The notes: generated by a model not told the origin, from the letters alone. Positions 8,736-17,604 are shown, counted from the first letter of the stretch. The stretch: 64,000 nucleotides of DNA from Flaviaestuariibacter sp. (GCA_025963645.1 JAOQAI010000009.1:1-64000); one strand, 5' to 3'. Made by a program: numbers and translations.

Positions 8736-9845
8736 ATGCTGCTGAATTATAAGAGCTTCACCCTTGGTGTAGAAGAAGAATACATGGTGATGGATCCCGT
8801 AACAAAGGAACTGAAAAGCCATGAACAAAAGATCGTGCAGGAAGGTCAGAAGATGATCAAGGACAAGGTGAAAGCCGAGATGCACCAGGCTGTAGTGGAA
8901 GTAGGCACTGACATCTGTAAGGATATTGATGAAGCCTATGAGGACATAAGTACTTTGCGCAAAACCATCTCCGATATTGCCGGCTCTTTGGGCTTTGCAA
9001 TGGGCGCTGCCGGCACGCACCCTTTTAGCCACTGGGAAAGCCAGCTGATCACCGATCATATCAGGTATAGCGAGATCGTGAACGAGTTGCAGGAAGCTGC
9101 CCGCAGCAATCTCATTTTCGGACTGCATGTGCATGTAGGCATGGAGACCCGTGAATTGGCCAATCATATTGCCAACAGCACCCGTTATTTCCTGCCGCAC
9201 ATCTATGCGCTTAGTACCAACTCGCCTTTTTGGGAGGGTCGCAAAACAGGCTACAAGTCTTTCCGTACAAAGGTGTTTGATAAGTTCCCCCGCACCGGCA
9301 TACCCGAAGCTTTTGAAAGCATTGAAGCGTACGACAACTACGTGAAGCTGCTGATGAAGACGAACTGTATTGACAACGCGAAAAAGATCTGGTGGGACCT
9401 TCGGGTGCATCCCTTTTTCAACACGGTTGAATTCCGCATTTGCGATGTACCGATGACGGTGGATGAAACGATCTGCATTGCGGCGCTGTTCCAGGCCATT
9501 TGCGCTAAGATTTACAAGCTGCGGTCGCAGAATATGAATTTCATACAGTACCCTCGTCCGCTGATCAACGAAAACAAATGGCGGGCCGGGCGCTATGGCA
9601 TTGACGGCTACCTGATCGATTTTGGAAAGGAAGAAGAAATCAATACCCGTGTATTGTTGTATGAGTTGCTGGACTTTGTAGATGATGTAGTGGATCATTT
9701 GGGTTCGCGGCACAAACTGGCTTACTTGCATAAAATACTGGAAGGCGGCACCGGCGCCGACAGGCAGCTAAAAGTGTATGAAGAAACGAAAGATCTGAAG
9801 AGTGTGGCGGCGTATATAGAGAGTCAATTCCTGACGGGCATTTAG
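8736..9845 (+). CDS. GCS2/YbdK-family carboxylate-amine ligase
   Basis: A 369-residue member of the glutamate-cysteine ligase type 2 family. The signature FTLGVEEEYMVMDP lies at about 8-21, LHVHVGMETRE at about 130-140, and the late motif WWDLRVHPFFNTVEFRICD at about 219-237; all carry the acidic and His residues that bind ATP-Mg and the acceptor. Known family members form gamma-glutamyl amide bonds with low or unknown natural specificity, such as YbdK making gamma-glutamyl-cysteine slowly. The neighbouring ATP-grasp, amidotransferase and amidase genes suggest a peptide-like product that is not plain glutathione, since no glutathione synthetase is recognisable here. Confidence 0.92.
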   Translation: MLLNYKSFTLGVEEEYMVMDPVTKELKSHEQKIVQEGQKMIKDKVKAEMHQAVVEVGTDICKDIDEAYEDISTLRKTISDIAGSLGFAMGAAGTHPFSHWESQLITDHIRYSEIVNELQEAARSNLIFGLHVHVGMETRELANHIANSTRYFLPHIYALSTNSPFWEGRKTGYKSFRTKVFDKFPRTGIPEAFESIEAYDNYVKLLMKTNCIDNAKKIWWDLRVHPFFNTVEFRICDVPMTVDETICIAALFQAICAKIYKLRSQNMNFIQYPRPLINENKWRAGRYGIDGYLIDFGKEEEINTRVLLYELLDFVDDVVDHLGSRHKLAYLHKILEGGTGADRQLKVYEETKDLKSVAAYIESQFLTGI

Positions 9846-9909
9846 CTTTGCCTGCTTGATATATTTCGCTCCTTTTTATAACTTAGTCCGGCATCGGAAC
9901 TGCTTATTT

Positions 9910-10170
9910 ATGGCTCGTATTTTTAGTATTGTTTTTATGTATAAAGGCGTTAAGCGGAGCGCTATGATAGCGGTCCGCCCAACACCTTTTGCAACTGAAT
10001 ACAAGATCACGATGGTCCATGATGACCTGCTGGACGAATTACCCAGTCAGAAAATATTACACACCAGCACCGGTCAATTCGCCTTTGTGAATCATACGCT
10101 GGATCAGCCTACTCTGTTGATGCAGGTGATCTTAAAAGCTCTCGAAGAATATTTAGCCGCCTCGGTTTAG
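9910..10170 (+). CDS. Small conserved hypothetical protein (86 aa)
   Basis: Starting at the ATG at 9910 gives an 86-residue protein, MARIFSIVFMYKGVKRSAM..., without signal peptide or membrane segment. I recall short proteins with this opening and a TGQFAFVN-like middle from many Chitinophagaceae and sphingobacterial genomes, all without known function. The pattern of alternating beta-strands followed by a C-terminal helix (LLMQVILKALEEYLA) suggests a small alpha/beta fold. It overlaps the convergent hydrolase gene by 4 bases at its 3' end. The frame can be extended to 9856, but that part lacks similarity to the recalled group. Confidence 0.65.
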   Translation: MARIFSIVFMYKGVKRSAMIAVRPTPFATEYKITMVHDDLLDELPSQKILHTSTGQFAFVNHTLDQPTLLMQVILKALEEYLAASV

Positions 10171-11201
10171 TCGGATTCCTTATCCACTTTTTTGATCCAA
10201 TCGATCACGCCGCTCATAAATACTTTTTGGTCGTCCCACATAGATAAATGGCTGCCGTTGGGGCAATAGAGATAACTGCCATTCTTAACCAGTTTGCTTT
10301 GGGCTTCCATAGCGGCAGGGTCCATTGTATCGTGCTTGGCACCGATCATCAACGTCGGAACCGAAATCTCCTTTAAGCGGTCTTTGATATCCCAGGTCGC
10401 CAGTCTTCCGCTGATGCCAAACTCCGAAGGTCCTTGCATCATCGTATAAATCGTATTGTTCGCATGTTTGAAAGAACGGGCTAACGGGTCCGGTAGTTCG
10501 GGCAGGCGGCACAGGTGCTTTGCATAAAAATTCGGCATCAGCAGTTCCATATAACGCGGATTGGCAAAGTCTTTCCGGCGCTCAATATCACGTACTTCGG
10601 CTAATACTTTCGGGTCCATCTGCGGCGCCAATACTTCTGCTGCATACTTTCCGTATTCCGGTGCACTGGCTACCATATTCGCTACGATCAACCCTTTCAT
10701 GTTTTGCTGGTACTTTAGCGCATACTCCATTCCTAAAATACCACCCCACGAGTTGCCCAGCACATAAAAATTTTTAGCGTCTGCACCGATCGCTTTGCGG
10801 ACCTGCTCTACTTCTTCTACGAACCGTGCGGTGGTCCATAAGCTGCTGTCGGTGGGCTGATCGGAATAATAAGAACCCAGTTGATCATATTCATAAAACT
10901 CAAACCCTTGCTGCGGAAAAAAGCTTTCAAAGCATTCCATGTATTCATGCGTCATGGCTGGGCCACCGTGCAGCAACAAGATTTTAATCCGGGGGTTATT
11001 GCCAAAACGTTTTGTCCAGACTTTAAATGTACCCACGGGTGTTTGAATCGGTATCATTCGGATGCCGGCGTATTGAACCGCAGAATCGCCGTAGTTGAAG
11101 TAGTCTTTGACAGACACGGCGTCTGCATCACTGCCCGTTCTTACATTCATGTTGCAGGCGAACAATAAAGCGACAAGGGCTATAAACAAGATTCTTTGCA
11201 T
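10167..11201 (-). CDS. Exported proline-iminopeptidase-like alpha/beta hydrolase (lipoprotein)
   Basis: A 344-residue hydrolase with a lipoprotein signal (ALLFAC, Cys at 16), so probably tethered in the periplasm or at the outer membrane. The catalytic pattern is that of prolyl iminopeptidases (peptidase S33): oxyanion motif LLLHGGPAMTHEYME (about 75-89), EYDQLGSYYSDQP, nucleophile elbow LGNSWGGILGMEYAL (about 147-161), acid near GAKHDTMDP, and His in NGSHLSMWDD. S33 enzymes remove N-terminal residues, often proline, or cleave small amides. It is the only minus-strand gene within the ligase cluster, so it may be a separate unit. Confidence 0.9.
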   Translation of the reverse strand: MQRILFIALVALLFACNMNVRTGSDADAVSVKDYFNYGDSAVQYAGIRMIPIQTPVGTFKVWTKRFGNNPRIKILLLHGGPAMTHEYMECFESFFPQQGFEFYEYDQLGSYYSDQPTDSSLWTTARFVEEVEQVRKAIGADAKNFYVLGNSWGGILGMEYALKYQQNMKGLIVANMVASAPEYGKYAAEVLAPQMDPKVLAEVRDIERRKDFANPRYMELLMPNFYAKHLCRLPELPDPLARSFKHANNTIYTMMQGPSEFGISGRLATWDIKDRLKEISVPTLMIGAKHDTMDPAAMEAQSKLVKNGSYLYCPNGSHLSMWDDQKVFMSGVIDWIKKVDKESD

Positions 11202-11265
11202 AACAGTTATTTCGGTTCGAAAAGATAGCGTTTATTGACTAATTTGACCCCTCGAAATTCTGTTT

Positions 11266-12912
11266 ATGAAAAGAGCCCTTTTACCTTTTTTGCTTCTTTC
11301 CTTTTTTATCAGTAATGCACAAACCAAAGCCGACACCATTCAGCAGCTCCAAGCCTGGGCTAAGTGGAACGACCTGAATTTTACACCCGCCGAAGCCGAC
11401 TCTATGATCGGTACGCTGGAAGGCTTTTACCGCACGTATAAAGCGATGCACCAAACCTTGCCCAAGAACGATATGGCGTTCCCATTTGCTTTTCAACCGG
11501 CGCCCTATGGCTTTAAAATACCAACAGTGCAAAAAAAAGTGGAGTGGGATTTTCCAAACACCTACTTACCAGCTAATAAAGAAGAACTGGCATTTTATTC
11601 TATCCCGCAGTTAGCATCCTTGATAAAAAATAAACGCATCACTTCAACGGAACTGACAAAGTTCTTTATCGGTCGGCTAAAGAAATGGGGCGATACATTG
11701 GAGAGCGTTATCACGTTAACGGAAGAACTGGCGATGAAGGAAGCCGCACAAGCTGATGCGGAAATTAAAAAAGGATTGTATAAAGGTCCGCTCCATGGCA
11801 TTCCTTATGGATTGAAAGACTTGTTTGCGGTGAAGGGCTATAAAACCACCTGGGGTTCGACGCCTTATAAAGATCAAATGATTGACGAAGATTCTTACGT
11901 ATATGCACAACTGAAAAAAGCCGGCGCGGTTCTCTGCGCTAAGCTTTCACTTGGCGCTTTAGCGTATGATAACCGCTGGTTCGGTGGCGCCACCCGCAAT
12001 CCATGGAACCTGCAGCAAGGCTCGAGCGGTTCGTCTGCCGGTTCGGCGGCTTCGGTAGCAGCGGGCTTGCTGCCCTTTACGATTGGTACCGAAACCCTGG
12101 GTTCTATCGTATCCCCTTCCACCCGTTGCGGCGCTACAGGCTTGCGACCAACCTTTGGTACGATCAGCCGCAGTGGTGCCATGGTGCTTTGCTGGAGCCT
12201 GGATAAAGCCGGTCCTATCTGCCGCAGTGCCGAAGACGATGCCATCGTGTATTATTACCTGAAAGGAACCGATGGAAAGGACGCCGGGACCGTTGATCAT
12301 GCATTCAATTATAATCCAAAAGCGGATGTAAAAAAGTTACGGGTAGCCTATGCCGAAAACTATTTCCGTCGCCTGCCGAAGACCGCACCCGAATGGGCCG
12401 TACTGGATGTATATCGTTCGATGGGCGTTGAGCCGGTGCCGGTGCAATTTCCCGATTCCGGTGTATACAATTTCAATATGGTGGGACTGGTGCTGAATGC
12501 CGAATCCGGCGCCGCTTTCGACGAACTCACCCGCACCGACCGCGATGATCTCATTGAGCGGCAGGACAAAGCTTTCTGGCCTAACTCCTTCCGGGCTTCG
12601 CGGTTCATACCTGCCGTGGAATACATCAATGCCAACCGCTACCGCTCGCAGCTTTGCAGCAAAGTGCAGGACTTTATGAAGGCTTATGATGTAGTGATCT
12701 CGCCTACGTTTGCGGGCAGCCAGTTGTCTGTCACCAACCTCACGGGCAACCCGGTGGTTTGCATGCCAATGGGTTTTAACCAGCGCGGGTTGCCCGTGAG
12801 CATTACGCTGATCGGCAACCTGTATGATGAAGCGTCTATCCTGCAAGCGGCGAAAGCGTACCAGGATAAAACGTCGCATCATAAGCAGCATCCAGCGAAG
12901 TTCATGCAGTAG
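11266..12912 (+). CDS. Exported amidase (amidase-signature family)
   Basis: A 548-residue amidase-signature enzyme with a cleavable signal peptide (ending near ISNAQ, about residue 19), so it works outside the cytoplasm, unlike GatA. The Ser-cisSer-Lys triad is visible: Lys184 in HGIPYGLKDLFAVKGY, the glycine/serine loop GSSGSSAGSAASVAAG at about 252-267, and Ser280 in TIGTETLGSIVSPS. Around 100 extra residues precede the catalytic domain. These enzymes hydrolyse carboxamides and small amides; the substrate here is unknown. Its placement among amide-bond-forming ligases suggests it may recycle or process a related compound. Confidence 0.93.
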   Translation: MKRALLPFLLLSFFISNAQTKADTIQQLQAWAKWNDLNFTPAEADSMIGTLEGFYRTYKAMHQTLPKNDMAFPFAFQPAPYGFKIPTVQKKVEWDFPNTYLPANKEELAFYSIPQLASLIKNKRITSTELTKFFIGRLKKWGDTLESVITLTEELAMKEAAQADAEIKKGLYKGPLHGIPYGLKDLFAVKGYKTTWGSTPYKDQMIDEDSYVYAQLKKAGAVLCAKLSLGALAYDNRWFGGATRNPWNLQQGSSGSSAGSAASVAAGLLPFTIGTETLGSIVSPSTRCGATGLRPTFGTISRSGAMVLCWSLDKAGPICRSAEDDAIVYYYLKGTDGKDAGTVDHAFNYNPKADVKKLRVAYAENYFRRLPKTAPEWAVLDVYRSMGVEPVPVQFPDSGVYNFNMVGLVLNAESGAAFDELTRTDRDDLIERQDKAFWPNSFRASRFIPAVEYINANRYRSQLCSKVQDFMKAYDVVISPTFAGSQLSVTNLTGNPVVCMPMGFNQRGLPVSITLIGNLYDEASILQAAKAYQDKTSHHKQHPAKFMQ

Positions 12913-12960
12913 TTAAAATGGCGACTTGCTTGTCATGCTCGCCGGCATCTCTTGGGTTAT

Positions 12961-13300
12961 TCCAAGCTAAAGAAGCATTGTAGGGTTCCAAGCAAATGAG
13001 CTTTTTTAAAAGTAGGGATTGCTTGGAGCCAAGCAAATGAGAATTTCCTCAAAAATGCCTTGCTTGACTCCAAGCAAACCGGAAATGGCGAAAAATACGT
13101 TTGCTTGATCCCGAGCAAATGAGACTTTGCCAAAAAAATGCCTTGCTCGGCACTGAGCAAACCGGATTTTAAGAAAATGGTACTTGCTTGGGGCTGAGCA
13201 AGCACCGTTTAAGAAAAAAGTGCATTTGCTCGACCTTGAGCAAGGCGGCTTTTCGGGGAATTACATTTGCTTCGAACAGAGCATGCCTTTTTTTAAAAGA
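12961..13300. repeat. 41-bp-period array of semi-palindromic hairpins
   Basis: Eight copies of a core GCTTGnnnnCnAGC recur at a strict 41-42 base spacing: about 12980 (degenerate), 13021, 13062, 13103, 13145, 13186, 13228 and 13269. Each core can fold into a short stem; examples are GCTTGGAGCCAAGC, GCTTGACTCCAAGC and GCTCGGCACTGAGC. The flanks are AAATGAG or AAACCGG followed by A-rich sequence. Compensating changes keep several stems paired. The period is not a multiple of three, so it is not a peptide repeat. It fills the 480-base gap before the amidohydrolase gene, in which I see no gene. Confidence 0.85.
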
Positions 13301-13394
13301 GCTTATTGCCCCGGCACTGCCATTCAGGTCTCGATTACGACCTCCCCTACATTGCTGTCCCCGTACTATATTCGCCAAACAATGCACACTGCTT

Positions 13395-15026
13395 ATGTAT
13401 AAAATCCTCTCCGCTGCTTTTGCCACTCTCCTTTTCCAGTCCTGCCGCTCCACCGCAGAAGCGGATCTGATCGTTTACAATGCCAAAATTTACACCGTTG
13501 ACAACAGCTTTTCTACCGTAGAAGCGATGGCCATTAAAGATGGTAAGATCGAAGCGACCGGAACGACCGCTGACATAATGAAGAAGTATGCTGCCAAAGA
13601 AAAGATAGACGCTGGGGGCAAGGCGGTTTATCCCGGTTTTATTGATGCCCATGCACATTTTTACCGCTATGGATTGGGATTAGGCACGGCTGATTTAGTA
13701 GGCACAACAAGCTGGGAAGAGATCGTCACGAAGCTCAAAACCTTTGCGCAAACGGCTCCCGAAGGCTGGCTTGTTGGTCGCGGGTGGGACCAGAACGATT
13801 GGGCTGTAAAAGAGTTTCCTTCAAAGGATGCGCTGGATGCGGCCTTCCCGGACCGCCCGGTGATCCTCACCCGTGTAGATGGGCATGCAGCAGTAGTGAA
13901 CCAGAAAGCATTGGACCTTGCCGGCATTCGACCCGGCTACCGCATCACCGGCGGTGAAGCCGAAATGAAAGGCGGAAAGCTTACGGGTATCCTCATTGAC
14001 AATGCGGTTGATATTGTGGGTTCTAAAATTCCAGCCCCCAATGCGGCGCAGATAAAGGCGGCACTCAATGCGGCGCAGAACAATTGCTTTGCGGTAGGTT
14101 TGACCACCGTGGATGATTGCGGGCTTGATTACCGCGAAGTACTGACCATTGATTCTTTTCAAAAAAAGGGTGAGCTAAAGATGCGGGTGTATGCCATGCT
14201 GAGCGATTCCAAAGCCAACTACGATTACCTGTTTGCTAAAGGCGCTATCAAGACGGATCACCTGAATGTCCGTTCTTTTAAAGTATATGCCGACGGTGCT
14301 TTGGGCTCCCGCGGTGCTGCCTTACTCCAGCCTTATTCCGACAAACCCGGCTGGGGCGGCTTCCTGCTGAGCAGCCAGGCGCATTTCGATTCGGTGGCGG
14401 CTATCATTGCCGATAAAGGCTTCCAGATGTGTACGCATGCGATTGGCGATTCCGGCAATCGTACCATCCTGAATATCTATGCAAAACACCTGAAGGGCAA
14501 AAACGACCGCCGCTGGCGCATTGAGCATGCGCAGGTGGTAAATAAAACTGACTTTGATCTTTTTGGGCAATACAGCATTATTCCTTCTGTGCAGCCCACT
14601 CATGCCACTTCCGATATGTATTGGGCCGGCGACCGCCTGGGTGCGGAGCGGGTGCGGGGCGCTTATGCCTTTAAACAATTATTACAGCAAAACAGCTGGA
14701 TTCCGCTGGGTACGGATTTCCCGGTAGAGGACATCTCCCCTTTCAAAACTTTCCTGGCGGCGGCTTTCCGGCAGGATGCAAAGGGTTGGCCAGAAGGCGG
14801 CTACCAAATGGAGAACGCCCTGAGCCGCCAGGAAACCCTCCGCGGCATGACCATCTGGGCAGCCAGGAGCAATTTTGAAGAGGGCGAAAAAGGCAGCCTG
14901 GAGAAGGGCAAGTTCGCCGATTTCATTATCCTCGACAGAGACCTGATGACGGTTGCCGCTAAAGATGTGTTACAAACCACTGTTTTAGCTACTTATATTG
15001 GCGGGGCAAAGGTTTTCGGCAAGTAG
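13395..15026 (+). CDS. YtcJ-like amidohydrolase, predicted lipoprotein
   Basis: Started at the ATG at 13395, this 543-residue protein has a signal with a lipobox-like LLFQSC (Cys at about 16). The open frame reaches back to 13188, but that part only reads through the hairpin array. It is a metal-dependent amidohydrolase of the YtcJ/NfdA group: GFIDAHAHFYRYG gives the HxH pair, with further ligands in HAIGDSGNRTIL, RIEHAQVV and the acid GTDFPVEDISPF. Members hydrolyse N-substituted formamides or other amides. It is the third hydrolase in this cluster, next to the amidase and ahead of the amidotransferase gene. Confidence 0.9.
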   Translation: MYKILSAAFATLLFQSCRSTAEADLIVYNAKIYTVDNSFSTVEAMAIKDGKIEATGTTADIMKKYAAKEKIDAGGKAVYPGFIDAHAHFYRYGLGLGTADLVGTTSWEEIVTKLKTFAQTAPEGWLVGRGWDQNDWAVKEFPSKDALDAAFPDRPVILTRVDGHAAVVNQKALDLAGIRPGYRITGGEAEMKGGKLTGILIDNAVDIVGSKIPAPNAAQIKAALNAAQNNCFAVGLTTVDDCGLDYREVLTIDSFQKKGELKMRVYAMLSDSKANYDYLFAKGAIKTDHLNVRSFKVYADGALGSRGAALLQPYSDKPGWGGFLLSSQAHFDSVAAIIADKGFQMCTHAIGDSGNRTILNIYAKHLKGKNDRRWRIEHAQVVNKTDFDLFGQYSIIPSVQPTHATSDMYWAGDRLGAERVRGAYAFKQLLQQNSWIPLGTDFPVEDISPFKTFLAAAFRQDAKGWPEGGYQMENALSRQETLRGMTIWAARSNFEEGEKGSLEKGKFADFIILDRDLMTVAAKDVLQTTVLATYIGGAKVFGK

Positions 15027-15040
15027 CTTGCAGAGGGAAA

Positions 15041-15120
15041 GAATGTAAAATTCAAAATGTAAAATATAGAATGTTGAATTGGGTATCCCCTTTTGCATTT
15101 TACATTTTACATTCTACATT
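15041..15120. repeat. AT-rich imperfect inverted repeat
   Basis: GAATGTAAAATTCAAAATGT and a following AAAATATAGAATG are mirrored by the CATTTTACATTTTACATTC stretch at about 15097-15115. The result is a long imperfect hairpin in the gap between the amidohydrolase and amidotransferase genes. It has no GC-rich stem and resembles an intergenic repeat rather than a strong terminator. Confidence 0.65.
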
Positions 15121-15134
15121 TTTAATTTATTATA

Positions 15135-15956
15135 ATGATCCGGATAGCGATATTAGATATGTACGAGGGCCATGCCAACCAGGGCATGCGTTGCCTGCGG
15201 GAGTTAGTGAACCAGTGGAGCGAATGGAATCACATGGAAATAGAGCTGGATGAATTCGAGGTGCGGCTGGAGTGCCAGGTGCCCGATCTTTCTTATGATA
15301 TTTATATCTCCACCGGTGGCCCGGGCAGCCCGATAGAAAGCGAAGGGCTGGCCTGGGAGACCGCCTATTTCCGCTGGCTGGATAGCGTGGAAGCCTGGAA
15401 CCTCACAGCGCCCCCGCATTCAAAAAAGCAGGTGTTTCTTATCTGCCACTCCTTCCAGCTGGTAAGCCGTTACTATGGCATTGGCGACGTGAGCAAGCGC
15501 AAGTCTACGTCTTTTGGGGTGTTCCCGGTGCATGTGTTGCTCGAAGGGCAGCAAGACCCGGTGTTTGAAGGCCTGGGCGACCCTTTCTATGTGGTGGACA
15601 GCCGCGACTACCAACTGATCCGTCCCGACCTGGACAAGATCCGCAACCGCGGCGGCTATGTGCTGGGCATTGAGAAATACCGTCCGCATGTGCCGCTGGA
15701 CCAGGCGGTGATGGGCATCCGTTTTAACGAGTGGATGATCGGTACCCAGTTTCACCCCGAAGCCGATGCGGTGGGCATGAGCATGTACCTGCAAACGGAA
15801 GAAAAGAAACAAACAGTGATTGATAATTACGGGGAAGAGAAATGGCGCAGCATGATGGAAGGGCTGAAGGACCCGGATAAGATACTATGTACCTATTCGC
15901 ATATCATCCCGAACTTTTTGAATATCGCGGCAGCGCAGTTGGCGGTGGAGGCTTAG
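15135..15956 (+). CDS. Class I glutamine amidotransferase-like protein (GMP-synthase-like)
   Basis: A 273-residue protein with the class I glutamine amidotransferase fold. STGGPGSPIES sits at about 59-69, the nucleophile Cys104 is in FLICHSFQLVSRYYG, and the His207-Glu209 pair is in GTQFHPEAD. The usual C-x-G after the nucleophile is replaced by CHS, but the catalytic triad is present, so it can still release ammonia or hydrolyse a gamma-glutamyl bond as PuuD-type relatives do. It is a stand-alone domain without a synthetase partner of known type. Its position between amide ligases suggests it feeds ammonia to, or trims, the product of the cluster. Confidence 0.85.
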   Translation: MIRIAILDMYEGHANQGMRCLRELVNQWSEWNHMEIELDEFEVRLECQVPDLSYDIYISTGGPGSPIESEGLAWETAYFRWLDSVEAWNLTAPPHSKKQVFLICHSFQLVSRYYGIGDVSKRKSTSFGVFPVHVLLEGQQDPVFEGLGDPFYVVDSRDYQLIRPDLDKIRNRGGYVLGIEKYRPHVPLDQAVMGIRFNEWMIGTQFHPEADAVGMSMYLQTEEKKQTVIDNYGEEKWRSMMEGLKDPDKILCTYSHIIPNFLNIAAAQLAVEA

Positions 15957-16038
15957 CCCACAGAGAGCCGCAGAGTATTCTGGAGAGAGCCACGGAGAGC
16001 CCTGTGGCTCTCTTTATTTCTCCGTGGTCCTCTGTGGC
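15957..16038. repeat. Nested palindromic repeat (CCACAGAG/CTCCGTGG type)
   Basis: An inner perfect stem GAGAGCCAC/GTGGCTCTC is enclosed by an outer imperfect stem between CCCACAGAGAGCCGCAGAG and CTCCGTGGTCCTCTGTGG. Words such as CCACGGAG and CTCTGTGG are typical of dispersed intergenic repeats in this group. It separates the amidotransferase gene from the following ATP-grasp-like gene. Confidence 0.75.
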
Positions 16039-16123
16039 GAAATACAAAGTAGTTAATTGTTCTCTCCACCGATTCTCGAATTCCAAATCAAAATCATCCT
16101 TATCTTAACTCCAAATTGCCCAC

Positions 16124-17320
16124 ATGATACCGGAGCTACGGAAAAAGTATAACGCCGAATTTACACAGGAGAAGTACGAGGCATTTACCAATGCCTTTGA
16201 AAGCATCTACCCAAGTCAATTAGACTTCCGGGTAGCGGAAACACCGCTGTTTGTACCAAAGGTTTTTACGCAACAAATGCTTGATGCCTGCGAGAGCATT
16301 ATAGACGTGATCACAAAGCCCGAGTACGTGGCGCAAAGCAAGACCGCCATTCCCGCACACCTCGAAGTCCCGGCGGAAGATGCACACCCGCATTTCATCG
16401 CGTTCGATTTTGGCATCTGCCGTAACGAAGCGGGTGAGATAGAACCACAGCTGATAGAGATGCAGGGCTTCCCCAGCCTCTTTGCCTACCAGGTGCTGTT
16501 CCCCGAAGTGCATGCGCAATATTTTGAACAGCCTGAAGGCTTTACCCCTTTCCTCAATGGCTTTACAAAGGATTCCTACCTCGAACTGATGCGGAAAATT
16601 ATAGTAGCTGACGAAGCCCCGGAGTCGGTGGTGCTGTTGGAGATATTCCCGGAAAAACAAAAGACCCGCATTGATTTTTATTGCACCGAAACCTACCTCG
16701 GCATCAAAACCCTTTGCCTGACAGATATTATACAGGAAGGTAAAAAGCTTTACTATGAAACTGATGGAAAGCGGGTACAGATCAAACGCATCTACAACCG
16801 GCTAATTTTCGATGATCTCTTTCAGCAGTCGGCAGAAGTGCAGGAAAAGGGGAAGATCTTTCAGCAAGAACTGGATGTGACCTGGGTACCGCACCCGAAC
16901 TGGTTTTACCGCATCTCCAAATACAGCCTGCCTTTTATCGATCATCCTTATGTGCCGCCAACACGCTTCCTAAGCGATATAAAAGAACTGCCGCAAGACC
17001 TGGAGAATTATGTAGTGAAGCCACTGTTCTCTTTTGCTGGGCAAGGGGTTATCATTGATGTAACAAAGAAAGCGGTGGAAGCCATCACCGACCCGCAGAA
17101 CTGGATCATTCAAAAGAAAGTGGACTACGCACCTATCATCGAAACTCCCGATGAACCAGCGAAGGCTGAGATACGACTTTTCTATTTTTGGGAAGAAGGT
17201 GCGGCACGACCTGTTGCTGCTAACAACCTTGCCCGATTGAGCAAAGGCAAGATGGTAGGCGTCCGGTACAACAAGGACAAAAGCTGGGTAGGCGGTACTT
17301 TTTGTTTGTTTGAGAAGTGA
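16124..17320 (+). CDS. ATP-grasp-like hypothetical protein (second ligase of the cluster)
   Basis: A 398-residue protein without a signal peptide. The C-terminal third has ATP-grasp features: ENYVVKPLFSFAGQGVII (conserved lysine and glycine loop, about 295-312), WIIQKKVDYAP as the hinge, EIRLFYFW as a probable metal-binding strand, and a closing VGVRYNKDKSWVGGTFCLF. The first 280 residues include IAFDFGICRNEAGEIEPQLIEMQGFPS, which resembles the substrate domain of glutathionylspermidine-synthase-like enzymes. I infer an acid-amine ligase. It completes a same-strand group with the GCS2-type ligase and the amidotransferase. Confidence is moderate for the fold, low for any substrate. Confidence 0.7.
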   Translation: MIPELRKKYNAEFTQEKYEAFTNAFESIYPSQLDFRVAETPLFVPKVFTQQMLDACESIIDVITKPEYVAQSKTAIPAHLEVPAEDAHPHFIAFDFGICRNEAGEIEPQLIEMQGFPSLFAYQVLFPEVHAQYFEQPEGFTPFLNGFTKDSYLELMRKIIVADEAPESVVLLEIFPEKQKTRIDFYCTETYLGIKTLCLTDIIQEGKKLYYETDGKRVQIKRIYNRLIFDDLFQQSAEVQEKGKIFQQELDVTWVPHPNWFYRISKYSLPFIDHPYVPPTRFLSDIKELPQDLENYVVKPLFSFAGQGVIIDVTKKAVEAITDPQNWIIQKKVDYAPIIETPDEPAKAEIRLFYFWEEGAARPVAANNLARLSKGKMVGVRYNKDKSWVGGTFCLFEK

Positions 17321-17366
17321 GGTGGGGTAAGTGGTGAATTGTCAATAGTGAATAAAAGTTGTGGCA

Positions 17367-17604
17367 GTCATCCCGACGAAGGAGGGAACTCAGAGACTCC
17401 ACATAAGGGCTAACTGCTACAATAGTAAATCTGCCATTGTTATGCTGAACTCGTTTCAGCAACTTTCACAATCAGAATATTTAGAGAAAGGTGCCGATAG
17501 GAATTTGTCCTGACGAAGGAAGGATCGGCATGACAGCAAGAGTGTTTACAATAGCCGTCTTAACTGATAAGAGGTCTCTGAGTTCCCTCCTTCGTCGGGA
17601 TGAC
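17367..17604. repeat. Composite palindromic element with 31-bp terminal inverted repeats
   Basis: Arms 17367-17397 and 17574-17604 are perfect 31-bp inverted repeats beginning GTCATCCCGACGAAGGAGGG. The 176 bases between contain smaller palindromes (GCTGAACTCGTTTCAGC near 17442-17458 and a TGCCGAT...ATCGGCA pair at about 17492-17531). It fills the gap between two convergent genes at 17321-17681 and contains no open frame. It looks like a non-coding MITE or a cluster of REP units. Confidence 0.85.

Noticed and set aside
12961..13300. Possible CRISPR array
   Set aside because: The repeated cores vary from copy to copy and the period is 41 bases with no constant repeat of 23-40 bases or unique spacers, and no cas genes are near.
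12957..13453. Two open minus-strand frames and an N-terminal extension of the amidohydrolase over the hairpin array
   Set aside because: The period of 41 is not a multiple of three and the peptides show no conserved repeat or homology; the true amidohydrolase start at 13395 has a signal peptide.
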